64,000 bases of DNA. Origin: Spirosoma linguale DSM 74. GTDB taxonomy: Bacteria; Bacteroidota; Bacteroidia; Cytophagales; Spirosomataceae. The DNA lies in assembly GCA_000024525.1 (NCBI GenBank), contig CP001769.1:682001-746000 (forward strand), given 5' to 3'. Both the position numbers and the translations under genes were made by a program. Shown piece by piece: positions 44,301-52,393 of the stretch; position 1 is the stretch's first letter, and each line of letters begins with the position of its first letter. Below the pieces are notes generated by a model that saw only the letters and a program-made list of their open reading frames with translations, did not search any database and was not told the DNA's origin.

Positions 44301-47093
44301 AAGACTATCGTTAATTTTGACCTCTCATCTACCGGCGTTGAGAAGGTGCTGATGGGCCTGAGTACCAACGACCAGTTTGCAACCAGCGACGTTCCCATAA
44401 CGGTTTCGGTCAGTAATGGCGATTTGAAATACGCTATGCACCCGCTGATGATCGGCCACTTTGAGGGTGATGGTATCATTTCTGCTGAGAAAGCGGTTAA
44501 CTGGCATTTAGGTGGCGAGTTAAGCCGCAGGCACCGGCTAGGTCTGTACCCGGGACCTATTGGCACCAGTGAACGGGTAGCTTCAGGCAGCACCAGAGGA
44601 TTTAGAGGGGCAATAATTGTAGGGCTGGGCAAACAGGGTCTTCTGACAGAATACCTGCTGACCAGCACGGTGGAGCAGGGTACATCCAAGTATCTGGTAA
44701 ACATAAACAGTAAACCCGATAACCTAACTGGCAGGGAGGCTATCCCCGAACGGGTTGGTATTTCAATGCTGATTATTGGCTCGGGCTACGGTGGACTGCG
44801 TATAGAGAACTCCGTGAGGGCCATTATACAGGGTGTGCAGAATGCAAACACAAAGGTGCGGCAGATTTATGACTCCCCTAAGCTCATCGACGAAATTGAA
44901 TTTGTTGAACTTTATAAAGACAAAGCCCTAACCTGTATAAAGGCCATCAGTGCGATTGAAAAGGACGAAAGCCGATCGCTCAACATATTCAGGAATAGTA
45001 ATAAGATAAAAGAGCTAACCGGTTTGCGGGAGCGGTTGCCCATTGATGACATGACAGAATGGTGGACCCGCATCAACGTAAGTTGTGAAAAGGATGAGTT
45101 TGGCCTGATTGATTTGCAACGTAATCTGCAATTCGAAATTTCGACCGATGCTGCCCGGGTTGAAAGCCAACCACTATCAACCATGAATAATACACTTGCC
45201 AGTATGCTGGAGGATTTGTCCCGAAAGGATGAATGGTCGGCAGACCTGGCCAAAGCTGTTTTCGAGTTGATGATTCCCAATAGTTTTAAAGAACAAGTTA
45301 AGCGGCAAAATAATATTAACTGGATACTGGACAGCTATACGGCGGCTTTCCCCTGGGAGCTTTTGCAGGATAGTGGCGGTAACGCCAGGCCGCTAAGTGT
45401 CAATGCCGGCATGGTCCGGCAACTGTCAACCGGTAACACCCGCGCTAACATTACGCCCGTTCTTGAACCTACCGCCATTGTCATTGGCGATCCTGATCTG
45501 GGCAATCCCGCTATTCAACTGAAGGCAGCGCTTGAAGAGGGAAAAAAAGTCGCCGACTTGCTGAAAACGCAGGGCTTTGAGGTAAACTCCCTGCTTAATA
45601 AATCAGCGTCAACGATTTTGCTGGAGCTGTTCAGTCGAAATTACCGAATCATACACCTGGCAGGGCATGGCGTATTTAACCCTGACCCGAAAGCGCCAAC
45701 CGGTATGCTTATTGGCAAAGATGCCTACTTAACCCCGGCCTACATTAAGCAGATGAGCAATGTGCCCGAGTTGGTTTTTGTGAACTGTTGCTTTTTGGGC
45801 CAGTTTGATGGGGCGGCAGAATTAGCCAACAACAACCGATTAAAGCTGGCGGCCAACATTGGCACGCAGTTGATCGAAATTGGGGTCAAAGCCGTTGTGG
45901 TGGCAGGCTGGGCAGTAAACGATACAGCGGCCCTCGACTTCGCCGAGGTATTTTATCAGTCGATGTTCGAAGGGTACAGCTTTGGAGAAGCTATAAAAAA
46001 GGCGCGGAAGCTGGTGTTCGAAAAGCATGGAGCGCGCAATAACACCTGGGGCGCTTATCAGGCTTACGGTGATCCGTTTTATCGGCTCTTGACAAAAATG
46101 AGGCTAACAAAACCGAACTATAATTTTGTCATTCCTCAGGAAGCTGAAATAGAACTGAGCAATTTACTCAACCGGGTCGAAAGCGGGGGGTATGATCTTG
46201 AGGAGGTTATGCAGACGATGGACGCCATCGATAAAGCCCTCATTCGGGAGAGCCTGAGCAGCGGCCGAATCATTGAACTACAGGCACTCCTTTTCAGCGG
46301 GTTGAATATGTACGACCAGGCTGTAACCCTGTTTGAAAAATTATGGAAAGAAGAAAAGGCATCCTTCTCCTTTTCGGCCACGGAGAAATTCTGCAACACC
46401 AAAGCCAAGTATCATGTGCGGGCTATAAAAAATATAAAGAAGGAGAGTGTTGCAGTTAAGCCCGAAGTGCAAAAACAAGCTGAAGACGCGATCCACGAAG
46501 TTATTTTGAAGATGAAGGGTATACTTTGTTTCGGAGAAACGGCAGAACGGATAAATATCCTCGCCGGTACCTACAAGCGGCTGGCTCAAATTAGCAATGG
46601 ACAGGATAAACTGGATGCGTACGTCTGCTCGGCCAATACATACAAAAGGTCGTATTATATGCAGGGTAATAAAACAAAGTTCTACCCGCTTATTAACTGG
46701 CTATCCATCGAAAATGCGTTGGTTCTTGCCAATGCCAGGAAATGGGAGGAGGATGGCCTTGCTAAGAAAGAGGATTTACAGGGACTTCTGAAGACAGAAT
46801 TAGACGCAATCGGAACAAAAGACAAGGAAGAAAAAGATTTCTGGGACTGGATCTCCGAAGCAACCATCCTACTATGCCAACGGTTGCTTGGCGATAAGAC
46901 TATAAGCGAAGAGGCTTTACTGGCTAGTTACACGACTGGTTGGGGTTATATGGGTAGTCAGGGCCAGCATCAGGCAGAAATCGAGCACCTCGACTTTCTG
47001 GAGGATGCCCTGAGCATAACCGATTCCGAAAAAACAAAAGATAGTCTGGCCGTGGTCAGACGGATAAAAATGACGCTGGAAGGGATGATGTGA
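41328..47093 (+). CDS. giant multi-domain effector: two alpha/beta-hydrolases, macro-like domain and CHAT protease
   Basis: A 1921-residue cytoplasmic protein. After a beta-rich N-terminus, a first alpha/beta-hydrolase has His313-Gly (FIHGTMSS) and nucleophile Ser378 in ISHSRGGLVGD. A second, LCAT-like lipase domain has LLPGIMGSTL at about 650 and Ser752 in IAHSMGGVLVRDY. Residues about 1020-1190 (GDLKYAMHPLMIGHFEGDGI, RHRLGLYPGPIGT) resemble the macro-like N-domain of M17 peptidases. The CHAT protease domain has FPWELL, His1447 in HLAGHG and Cys1488 in FVNCC. The C-terminal helical part (about 1610-1921) has ERINILAGTYKRLAQ, as in TRAF-binding-like regions of CHAT proteins. CHAT proteins are caspase-like proteases in cell-suicide defence. 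Confidence 0.85.
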   Translation: MATSIYKLQRETKRTADDSWEWSICVEAGKAALNKIDSVVYEIPFPENPVREVYDSESRFRLSDVYTAAFTANVEIRLKDGTTENTKINIDVNEAPLTVNAPRKQTESEAVKPTSGFSIQSIVLQGDLDESFDSEESETLTLDAVYTVRPATRAGNTPRHVVPVVDEAGHPKVIEFTFRKVSGSEADAEIDTDTVWIGDLTTIDDIFPGTSTQVRGIENGQGRTVVIPAELSVGESNRSGMLPRIALKLVRIFTRREKVEDSRPQIEKAVRDLAIRLEDQQLDNRTGLFRLTEQFELEDIKLQNGGNYLLFIHGTMSSAKGAFDKLKDTPVWTFINQTYENRVLAFQHKTLTQSPLENVLELVKELPKTATLTLISHSRGGLVGDILNRFCLSDTSKRGFSLNEKNYLRRQNRDNDLRLIEEIDAAISNKNITIAKFIRVASTASGTTLLSHRLDTFFNVIANVIGLAILPAFGLVRDLIATVLESRQDVSILPGLEVQSPGSPFNQMLNNANPDVLIDTPLFIISGDAKLSLRWQAIKVALTNLFFLGDNDFVVDTRSMYNGIRRVETKVQYFFDQGANVNHSGYFENDRTRNALLLALRSTGDAPIPGFSKLDSRTFSQEEIRNISSIMPGGKVAPTPVSGTKPIVVLLPGIMGSTLTVNGKSVWINYLSFLGGGLTSLLHNNDNNRYVKADGLVGSAYKKLADALSRDYDVVVFPFDWRIDMATNAAALDRKLMDLKQVGQPVKLIAHSMGGVLVRDYIIRYADNWKLLQGIQGFRLLLLGAPLGGSFRIPYVLFGLDSLIHTLDFIDVTHSKKELLAVFSQFPGILSLLPLTTDKENDFASRETWERMRAAFGDTNWPIPGDTLLDDFKNYREDILKKAATIDLSQAVYIAGQSRMNQQTISGFTTDNNRLTFLATKEGDESVTWASGIPQQLVERNAVYYSDVAHGELANEPRLFGAIRELLDTGITSQLKRVRPVVRSLEREFKAKTIVNFDLSSTGVEKVLMGLSTNDQFATSDVPITVSVSNGDLKYAMHPLMIGHFEGDGIISAEKAVNWHLGGELSRRHRLGLYPGPIGTSERVASGSTRGFRGAIIVGLGKQGLLTEYLLTSTVEQGTSKYLVNINSKPDNLTGREAIPERVGISMLIIGSGYGGLRIENSVRAIIQGVQNANTKVRQIYDSPKLIDEIEFVELYKDKALTCIKAISAIEKDESRSLNIFRNSNKIKELTGLRERLPIDDMTEWWTRINVSCEKDEFGLIDLQRNLQFEISTDAARVESQPLSTMNNTLASMLEDLSRKDEWSADLAKAVFELMIPNSFKEQVKRQNNINWILDSYTAAFPWELLQDSGGNARPLSVNAGMVRQLSTGNTRANITPVLEPTAIVIGDPDLGNPAIQLKAALEEGKKVADLLKTQGFEVNSLLNKSASTILLELFSRNYRIIHLAGHGVFNPDPKAPTGMLIGKDAYLTPAYIKQMSNVPELVFVNCCFLGQFDGAAELANNNRLKLAANIGTQLIEIGVKAVVVAGWAVNDTAALDFAEVFYQSMFEGYSFGEAIKKARKLVFEKHGARNNTWGAYQAYGDPFYRLLTKMRLTKPNYNFVIPQEAEIELSNLLNRVESGGYDLEEVMQTMDAIDKALIRESLSSGRIIELQALLFSGLNMYDQAVTLFEKLWKEEKASFSFSATEKFCNTKAKYHVRAIKNIKKESVAVKPEVQKQAEDAIHEVILKMKGILCFGETAERINILAGTYKRLAQISNGQDKLDAYVCSANTYKRSYYMQGNKTKFYPLINWLSIENALVLANARKWEEDGLAKKEDLQGLLKTELDAIGTKDKEEKDFWDWISEATILLCQRLLGDKTISEEALLASYTTGWGYMGSQGQHQAEIEHLDFLEDALSITDSEKTKDSLAVVRRIKMTLEGMM

Positions 47094-47134
47094 CAGCCCG
47101 TATCGGTTGATGATAGAACCCGCTAATGAGCGAT

Positions 47135-48199
47135 CTATAACGCTGCCAGCACCCGTTTAGCGGCTGCTTTTACCTGTACCCAGTCTTTGTCGATATCGGC
47201 TTCGCTGAGGAAATAGAAAGGCGTAAACGTAGCGCGGGAAATGCGTTTCAGTCCCCGAAAGGGTTGACTGGCTTTCCAGGTGGCGTTGGCGAAACGGCAT
47301 AGCAAATCTCTGTCTTCCCGACTGATCGAGTCGCTGACGATAGCATTCAGGATGGTTGAAGGGCGCTTTCCCTGCGTTGTGACCAAATAGTTAAGGCCGC
47401 ACTCCAGTGCGTAAAAGCCCGCTACGTTCGTCGCAATTTTTTGCTCTTTGATCGACGTCATTACTGTTGCTTTCTCCTCGTCGGAAGTAAGAAAGGGTGG
47501 TGCGGTTTTCTTTTGCGCGGTATAATAAGCCGCGTCCTGCGCGGTTGCCATCCGAACGGCAAACGACTCATCGTGCAGCAGACTTCGTAGTTTCTGCATC
47601 TGGACTTCCAGTGAGTTGCTCCCAACGTCCTGCATGGCGGTCAGTAGCGTACCGGATGCGGCCAGAATCTGGTCGTAATCTTTCCTGACTTCATTGGGCG
47701 GTAGTAAACTGACTACCCGAAAAATTGGCCGTTTAATGCGTTCGAGTCCGTGAAATGGCTGCCCCGTTTTCCAGGTGGCGTTGGCAAACCGGCTGAGAAG
47801 CAATACCGTAGCTGAGTCGGCCTGATTGGAAACAATCGACTGTAGTATGTCGGTGGGCTTATGGCCGGTCTTAGCCGACAACGCGCCAAGGCCACATTCC
47901 AGCGCGTAAAAACCGGCCAGATTAGTGGCTACTTTTTGGACTCTCCGGCTGACCGGCACGTTCGCCGTGTCTTCTCCAGGAAGCAGAAAAGAGGGAGCCG
48001 TTTCGCCCAGCCCCGTGTAGTAAGCTGCGTTCTGCGACTGGGCTATCGCCAGCGTAAACGCTTCGTTTCGCAGCAGGGAGTCGATAGCCGAAACTTCCCG
48101 TTCGATGTATTGCGTTTGATCTTCCTCTTGTTGGGGCTTCATACACGACAAAACTAAGCACAGAAGGAGCAGGTGCCCCGTGTGTCTGACTACTTTCAT
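47135..48199 (-). CDS. lipoprotein with an internal tandem duplication
   Basis: With the start at 48199 (MKVVRHTGHLLLLCLVLSC) it has 354 residues and a lipobox ending VLSC. The frame extends to 48268, but that part is not signal-like. The mature protein is two copies of a domain of about 145 residues (about 45-188 and 208-354). Each carries AAYYT, AT(N)xAGFYALECGL, a serine-rich helix, then LLxRFANATWKxxQPFxGLxRI. The two copies are clearly homologous but diverged. The family is unknown. It is probably helical and periplasmic. It is divergent from the ThuA-like gene. Confidence 0.75.
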   Translation of the reverse strand: MKVVRHTGHLLLLCLVLSCMKPQQEEDQTQYIEREVSAIDSLLRNEAFTLAIAQSQNAAYYTGLGETAPSFLLPGEDTANVPVSRRVQKVATNLAGFYALECGLGALSAKTGHKPTDILQSIVSNQADSATVLLLSRFANATWKTGQPFHGLERIKRPIFRVVSLLPPNEVRKDYDQILAASGTLLTAMQDVGSNSLEVQMQKLRSLLHDESFAVRMATAQDAAYYTAQKKTAPPFLTSDEEKATVMTSIKEQKIATNVAGFYALECGLNYLVTTQGKRPSTILNAIVSDSISREDRDLLCRFANATWKASQPFRGLKRISRATFTPFYFLSEADIDKDWVQVKAAAKRVLAAL

Positions 48200-48329
48200 A
48201 ACGCATGTCGTTTTTTTAGTAAAGTAGATTTGACCAGTTAATTGTTTTAAACTTTGTCGCCTGCTCATGCCTGCATGCTGGTGGTTCGCACAGTTTATTA
48301 TGACTCATTCCAGTCAAACAAAATTTTCC

Positions 48330-49313
48330 ATGAAACCAATATACGTGCTGGTACTGCTGTTTCTGGCTTTTTCTGCAGATAACGGCCTTGCTCAATCAAC
48401 TAAAAAAGGAAATGCCAAAGTCATTCGAACGCTGATTGTGGATGGACAGAACAACCATGACCAATGGCCCAAAATCACGTTCATGATGAAACGCTACCTG
48501 GAAGAAACAGGTAAGTTCTCGGTCGATGTACAGCGGTCATACTATACCTGGAACGGGGGTAAGCTGGTCGATCAATACAAGATTCCGGGTGTTAGATCGA
48601 CCGTCGACCTGCCTAAATCGAAGGCCGATTCCAGCTTCCACCCCGACTTTTCCAAATACGACCTCGTAGTATGTAATTTCGGGTGGAATGCCGCTCCCTG
48701 GTCTGACGAAACACAGGCCGACTTTGAGAAATTCATGAAAAACGGGGGTGGTCTGGTCGTTGTTCATGCCGCCGACAACTCGTTTCCCATGTGGCCTGCT
48801 TACAACAAAATGATTGGTCTGGGTGGCTGGGGCGACCGTACTGAAAAAGATGGTCCGTTTGTGTATTACGACAAAGAGGGCAAACTTATCCGGGACCCAC
48901 AGCCGGGCCGGGCCGGTTCGCACGGGGCGCAGAATGAGTTTCTGATTACCGTTCGGGATACCAAACATCCCATCACGAAAGGCATGCCGCTAACCTGGAT
49001 GCACACCAAAGATGAAATGTATGATCGCCTGCGGGGTCCCGCCGAGAACATGACCGTACTGGCAACGGCTTTCTCGTCGAAAGAGAACCGCGGTACCGAC
49101 CGTAACGAACCCATGTTGATGACTATCAACTACGGCAAAGGGCGCATTTTCCATACACCCCTGGGCCATGTCGATTACTCAGTCGAATGCGTAGGCTTCA
49201 TTACCTGTCTGCAACGGGGGGCGCAGTGGGCCGCCACGGGTAAAGTTGACATCCCGATACCAGCCGATTTTCCGACCGAAAGTGCCACCAGCAAACGCAG
49301 TTTCGTGGAGTAA
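48330..49313 (+). CDS. secreted ThuA-like (trehalose-utilisation family) protein
   Basis: With the start at 48330 (MKPIYVLVLLFLAFSADNGLAQ) it has 327 residues and a signal peptide. It is a ThuA-like domain with a class I amidotransferase-type fold: VIRTLIVDGQNNHDQWPKIT, YDLVVCNFGW, FMKNGGGLVVVHAADNSF, GAQNEFLITVRDTKHPITKGMP and INYGKGRIFHTPLGHVDYS. ThuA domains take part in oxidation of 3-keto sugars such as 3-ketotrehalose and are frequent as secreted single-domain proteins in Cytophagales. The substrate is unknown. It ends 27 bases before a strong terminator. Confidence 0.88.
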   Translation: MKPIYVLVLLFLAFSADNGLAQSTKKGNAKVIRTLIVDGQNNHDQWPKITFMMKRYLEETGKFSVDVQRSYYTWNGGKLVDQYKIPGVRSTVDLPKSKADSSFHPDFSKYDLVVCNFGWNAAPWSDETQADFEKFMKNGGGLVVVHAADNSFPMWPAYNKMIGLGGWGDRTEKDGPFVYYDKEGKLIRDPQPGRAGSHGAQNEFLITVRDTKHPITKGMPLTWMHTKDEMYDRLRGPAENMTVLATAFSSKENRGTDRNEPMLMTINYGKGRIFHTPLGHVDYSVECVGFITCLQRGAQWAATGKVDIPIPADFPTESATSKRSFVE

Positions 49314-49340
49314 AAGAGCTGTTCGGCAGGGAAGTTTACA

Positions 49341-49394
49341 AACCGGGGCTTTGGCTAATCTGTTTCAGCAGACGAGCTAAAGCCCCGGTTTTTT
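49341..49394 (+). terminator. intrinsic terminator of the ThuA-like gene
   Basis: AACCGGGGCTTTGGCT (49341-49356) pairs with AGCTAAAGCCCCGGTT (49375-49390) with one G-T pair, and is followed by a run of Ts to 49394. Confidence 0.85.
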
Positions 49395-49455
49395 GTTGTT
49401 CATTTTCATTCGCTCTGCTGCTGAAGCCTGAAGCTATCTTTCTGGCGAACTGATC

Positions 49456-49476
49456 GGCATAGTCACAGACTAGGCC
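49456..49476. repeat. ACA-triloop hairpin family (copy 2)
   Basis: GGCATAGTC and GACTAGGCC flank ACA, with one mismatch in the stem. It matches copy 3 at 52269-52289 at almost every base. It is intergenic, 62 bases after the ThuA terminator. Confidence 0.75.
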
Positions 49477-49590
49477 CAGCGCCGAGACCACGACAAAAAG
49501 GGTAATTTCCCCGTTTCATGCGGCCTGTATGGCTGGTTAATTTGCTTTCTGACAATTGATACCATCTTCCAGGTCGATGATTTCGATGCT

Positions 49591-49797
49591 ATGCGGCAGG
49601 CGGCTATTCAGTCGGGTCTTATTCGGCTGGGTAAAGCAATCGGGAATCTTGACGGGAATATCGGTAAACGATCGCGTCAGGCGCTGAATAAATTAGGTAT
49701 CCCGGTCGGCATGGCCAACATACCGGAAATGCTCCTGCATGTAGAAGATATGGTACAGCAGGCATTCCCGGATGAATTCAAAATGCCTTCGGTCTAA
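49591..49797 (+). CDS. small hypothetical protein upstream of the 779-residue gene
   Basis: A 68-residue frame starting MRQAAIQSGLIRLGKAIGNL and ending QAFPDEFKMPSV. The composition looks protein-like (amphipathic helices, no rare runs). The frame is open upstream to 49474 without an ATG (DTIFQVDDFDA precedes Met1), so the true start may be a non-ATG codon further up. There is no signal peptide or known motif. It lies 66 bases before the 779-residue gene and may form an operon with it. Confidence 0.45.
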   Translation: MRQAAIQSGLIRLGKAIGNLDGNIGKRSRQALNKLGIPVGMANIPEMLLHVEDMVQQAFPDEFKMPSV

Positions 49798-49863
49798 GTA
49801 AGGGTGAAAACAAGCAGTAGCCCCAATCGCTCAACGTTTTACAATCATATAAATCCATAAGCC

Positions 49864-52203
49864 ATGAATGAGATCAACATAGTGAACCTGGATGAAGTAA
49901 CGAAGTTGCTGGAAGGCAAATTCTTGTCCGACAAGGACTTTACCAAATCAGATTTGCTCAATGCTGCCGTTGATAAGCCAATTGAACTCGACGGTATTTC
50001 CTTTGCGTTTGGCGCTTCGGGTAGCTTTTCTATCCAGCTTTTTAATTCTCCCGACGATGTTGATGACGATAAGCTGATTGGTACTGCCGCCGAAAATCCT
50101 ATCCAGTTCGATCCGGCGCAGACCTGGCTCAAATATTCGGTCAGGAGCGACCTGAAAGCCGCTGCTGGTCTCGACCTCGGGTCGGCCGGGTTTGATATAA
50201 CTGGCGAGAAAAGCCTTATTTTCACCAGTTATCGTCTCCATAAAGACCCGAATGCCAAACTTCAGGAGTCTATTCTGACGGATTTTAATCCGTATCTTTT
50301 TCTGGCTAATGCCAGTCATCTGGAAAGACTGAGCTCCGGCGAAGTGCTGGCCGTTCGGATGCCCGGCAAACTAAATACGACCATAGCCGTAAGCTGGGCC
50401 GATCTGTTTACCGGCAATCTGTCGCTGTTCCAGAAGCTCCTCGGACCGAACCAGCTATTCAGCCTCGACATAAATGCAGCGGTATCAGCCGATTTTACCG
50501 TTGAGCTACAGGACGATTTCTCGCTGCAAATTCGTCGGAATGCCGGTGATACCTTCGACGTATTCCTGAACAAAGCTACATCGAGCAAGCTTGGTGGTTC
50601 CGTTGCGGCTTCCATCGGGGTGGCCTTCAAAGATAAAGACGCCGTAAAAAAAGCACTGGGAGTAGTAACGGAAGGCTTGTTCGGTAAGCTGAAAGGAAAG
50701 ATACAGCCCATACTCGATAAAAATCCACTGAACAACCTCAGCGATTCGGAAAAGGCCATTGTGCTGGAAGTTGCCAAAGCACTTGGATTGGACGGTGGCC
50801 TGATTAAAACAGTGGGCGATTTTGCCAGTTCACTGCACGAAAAGCTGGGGGCAGTCATTGAAAAAGTGGCCAACTCAAAAGTGCAGGCCGGTTTCGCGTA
50901 CGAGTACAATCGGGTGAGCACGACGGAAGTTGTCTTGCAGGCCGAATTGACCAAAGGTGCCCTCAAAACATACCATTCGAGCCTGATCCGCTTTAAACTG
51001 AACGGGTTTGGAAATGGTACGGTACCGGGACTATTAAGTGACTTCAGAAAAGCTGAAGAAGCCGGGCAGCCGCTGCCGGGCGTAACCCTAAAAAACTACC
51101 TGAACGAGCAGACGATCAGCCGAACGCAGGCATGGGGCTTCTCGCTGGGCATTGGCAAATGGACGCTGGAGGGGAAAGACAACAAACAGATCAATGAGAC
51201 GATTCGGGAGAATATCCGGGGGAATCGTCAGGTTGCCTTCAAAGGCGTAAGGGGTTATAACGGCAATTTTTTCGGCAGTGAGAACAACTGGCGGGTGGAC
51301 TTCAACGCCGAAATGGAACGCTTTTCACAGAATCCGATGCCGCTCGTCAACGAGTTGACTTACAGTCTGTTTCTGATGTCGGAGTGGAAAAAGCCCAAAA
51401 GTGTTAGCCAGGAAACCATCGGCCATATCGTTGATCAGGCCATACTCTGGCAGGTTTTACCGCAGGATCAGTTCGATCCGGTTCAGCAGCAATTGCAGGA
51501 CTTACTGACCGACAAGAACACCAAAAACATACGTGCGTCGGTACAACTCAGCTTAAATCCGGATACGTTTCTAGCCATACTTTTGAACATCGGGTTTCTG
51601 ATTCAGCACAAACCCCTTGACAACGCTACCCTGATGGCAACCTCGTTGGGGGCGGCTATGGGCTACCGGAAGGATTTTGCTGTTCGTAAGAATGTGGCGC
51701 TGCGGGCCAAAGTCTACGGACCTTTGTGGGCAGCCTGTCTTATAAAAGCCAATAAGACGGAGAACAACAACCCTATTGAATCGGAAGAACGCAGCGCGCT
51801 GGGCTTTGCCGCCAGTGACCGCCTGAAAGAGTTCAACGAGAACCTGCTGGCCGCTCACGAGGTCGATGCCAAGCTGAGTCAGCTGCCTAACGAAGACCTG
51901 TTTACCAGTACACTGGCCGTAAACCCGGATGTACGTGTAGACTGGAGCGCGTTCAGGAGTGGCATCCTGATGCTGAGTAACGGCTTCAATCAGGGGCTGA
52001 TCTATGCGGATGTGGTAAAGAAGTCGTTTACGCAGATGCAGTGCTTCTGGGGACAGGAACATTACGTCCGCGCGTTGGGTCACTACCTGCTCAGCTTTGC
52101 CAATAACAGTTTTCTGCTCGACGGCGTTAACCGCTCCCTAACGGTTAGCTATGAGGTCAATGGCGAGGCAAAAGTGCTGAATATCATTGGCAAAGTAGGA
52201 TAG
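49864..52203 (+). CDS. large hypothetical protein near the CHAT gene
   Basis: A 779-residue protein with no signal peptide and no recognised family. It begins MNEINIVNLDEVTKLLEGKF and has a beta-rich first half (FGASGSFSIQLF, FDITGEKSLIFTSY). There is a patterned helical segment at about 255-330 (AFKDKDAVKKALGVVTEGLF, LHEKLGAVIEKVANSKVQAG), a polar middle region with WRVDFNAEMERFSQNP, and a helical C-terminal third. Only the segment LAILLNIGFLIQ looks possibly membrane-inserting. It could be a partner or substrate of the CHAT protease encoded nearby, but two unrelated genes lie between, so that is a guess. Confidence 0.65.
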   Translation: MNEINIVNLDEVTKLLEGKFLSDKDFTKSDLLNAAVDKPIELDGISFAFGASGSFSIQLFNSPDDVDDDKLIGTAAENPIQFDPAQTWLKYSVRSDLKAAAGLDLGSAGFDITGEKSLIFTSYRLHKDPNAKLQESILTDFNPYLFLANASHLERLSSGEVLAVRMPGKLNTTIAVSWADLFTGNLSLFQKLLGPNQLFSLDINAAVSADFTVELQDDFSLQIRRNAGDTFDVFLNKATSSKLGGSVAASIGVAFKDKDAVKKALGVVTEGLFGKLKGKIQPILDKNPLNNLSDSEKAIVLEVAKALGLDGGLIKTVGDFASSLHEKLGAVIEKVANSKVQAGFAYEYNRVSTTEVVLQAELTKGALKTYHSSLIRFKLNGFGNGTVPGLLSDFRKAEEAGQPLPGVTLKNYLNEQTISRTQAWGFSLGIGKWTLEGKDNKQINETIRENIRGNRQVAFKGVRGYNGNFFGSENNWRVDFNAEMERFSQNPMPLVNELTYSLFLMSEWKKPKSVSQETIGHIVDQAILWQVLPQDQFDPVQQQLQDLLTDKNTKNIRASVQLSLNPDTFLAILLNIGFLIQHKPLDNATLMATSLGAAMGYRKDFAVRKNVALRAKVYGPLWAACLIKANKTENNNPIESEERSALGFAASDRLKEFNENLLAAHEVDAKLSQLPNEDLFTSTLAVNPDVRVDWSAFRSGILMLSNGFNQGLIYADVVKKSFTQMQCFWGQEHYVRALGHYLLSFANNSFLLDGVNRSLTVSYEVNGEAKVLNIIGKVG

Positions 52204-52268
52204 CGCAAGGCAACTCACCGGTTTGATAAAGCCAGTCTGTGATGCTGAGCGTGGTCTGTACGGTGTTC

Positions 52269-52289
52269 GGCGTAGTCACAGACTATGCC
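52269..52289. repeat. ACA-triloop hairpin family (copy 3)
   Basis: GGCGTAGTC and GACTATGCC pair around ACA, with one G-T pair. The right flank CCAGCG is shared with copy 2. It lies 65 bases after the stop of the 779-residue gene. Confidence 0.75.
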
Positions 52290-52314
52290 CAGCGGGGGCG
52301 GCAGTAATAGAATA

Positions 52315-52341
52315 CCCCTCCCCTTGAACTAAGGGGAGGGG
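52315..52341. terminator. bidirectional hairpin between convergent genes
   Basis: CCCCTCCCCTT (52315-52325) and AAGGGGAGGGG (52331-52341) pair perfectly over 11 bases with loop GAACT. It is placed between the convergent 779-residue and TonB receptor genes. It lacks a T run, so it may act as a repeat-like barrier. Confidence 0.65.
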
Positions 52342-52393
52342 CAGGAAGGGGTGGGGTAGCGCAATTCGACTCGGAGGGAGTACATCCCGGCTT

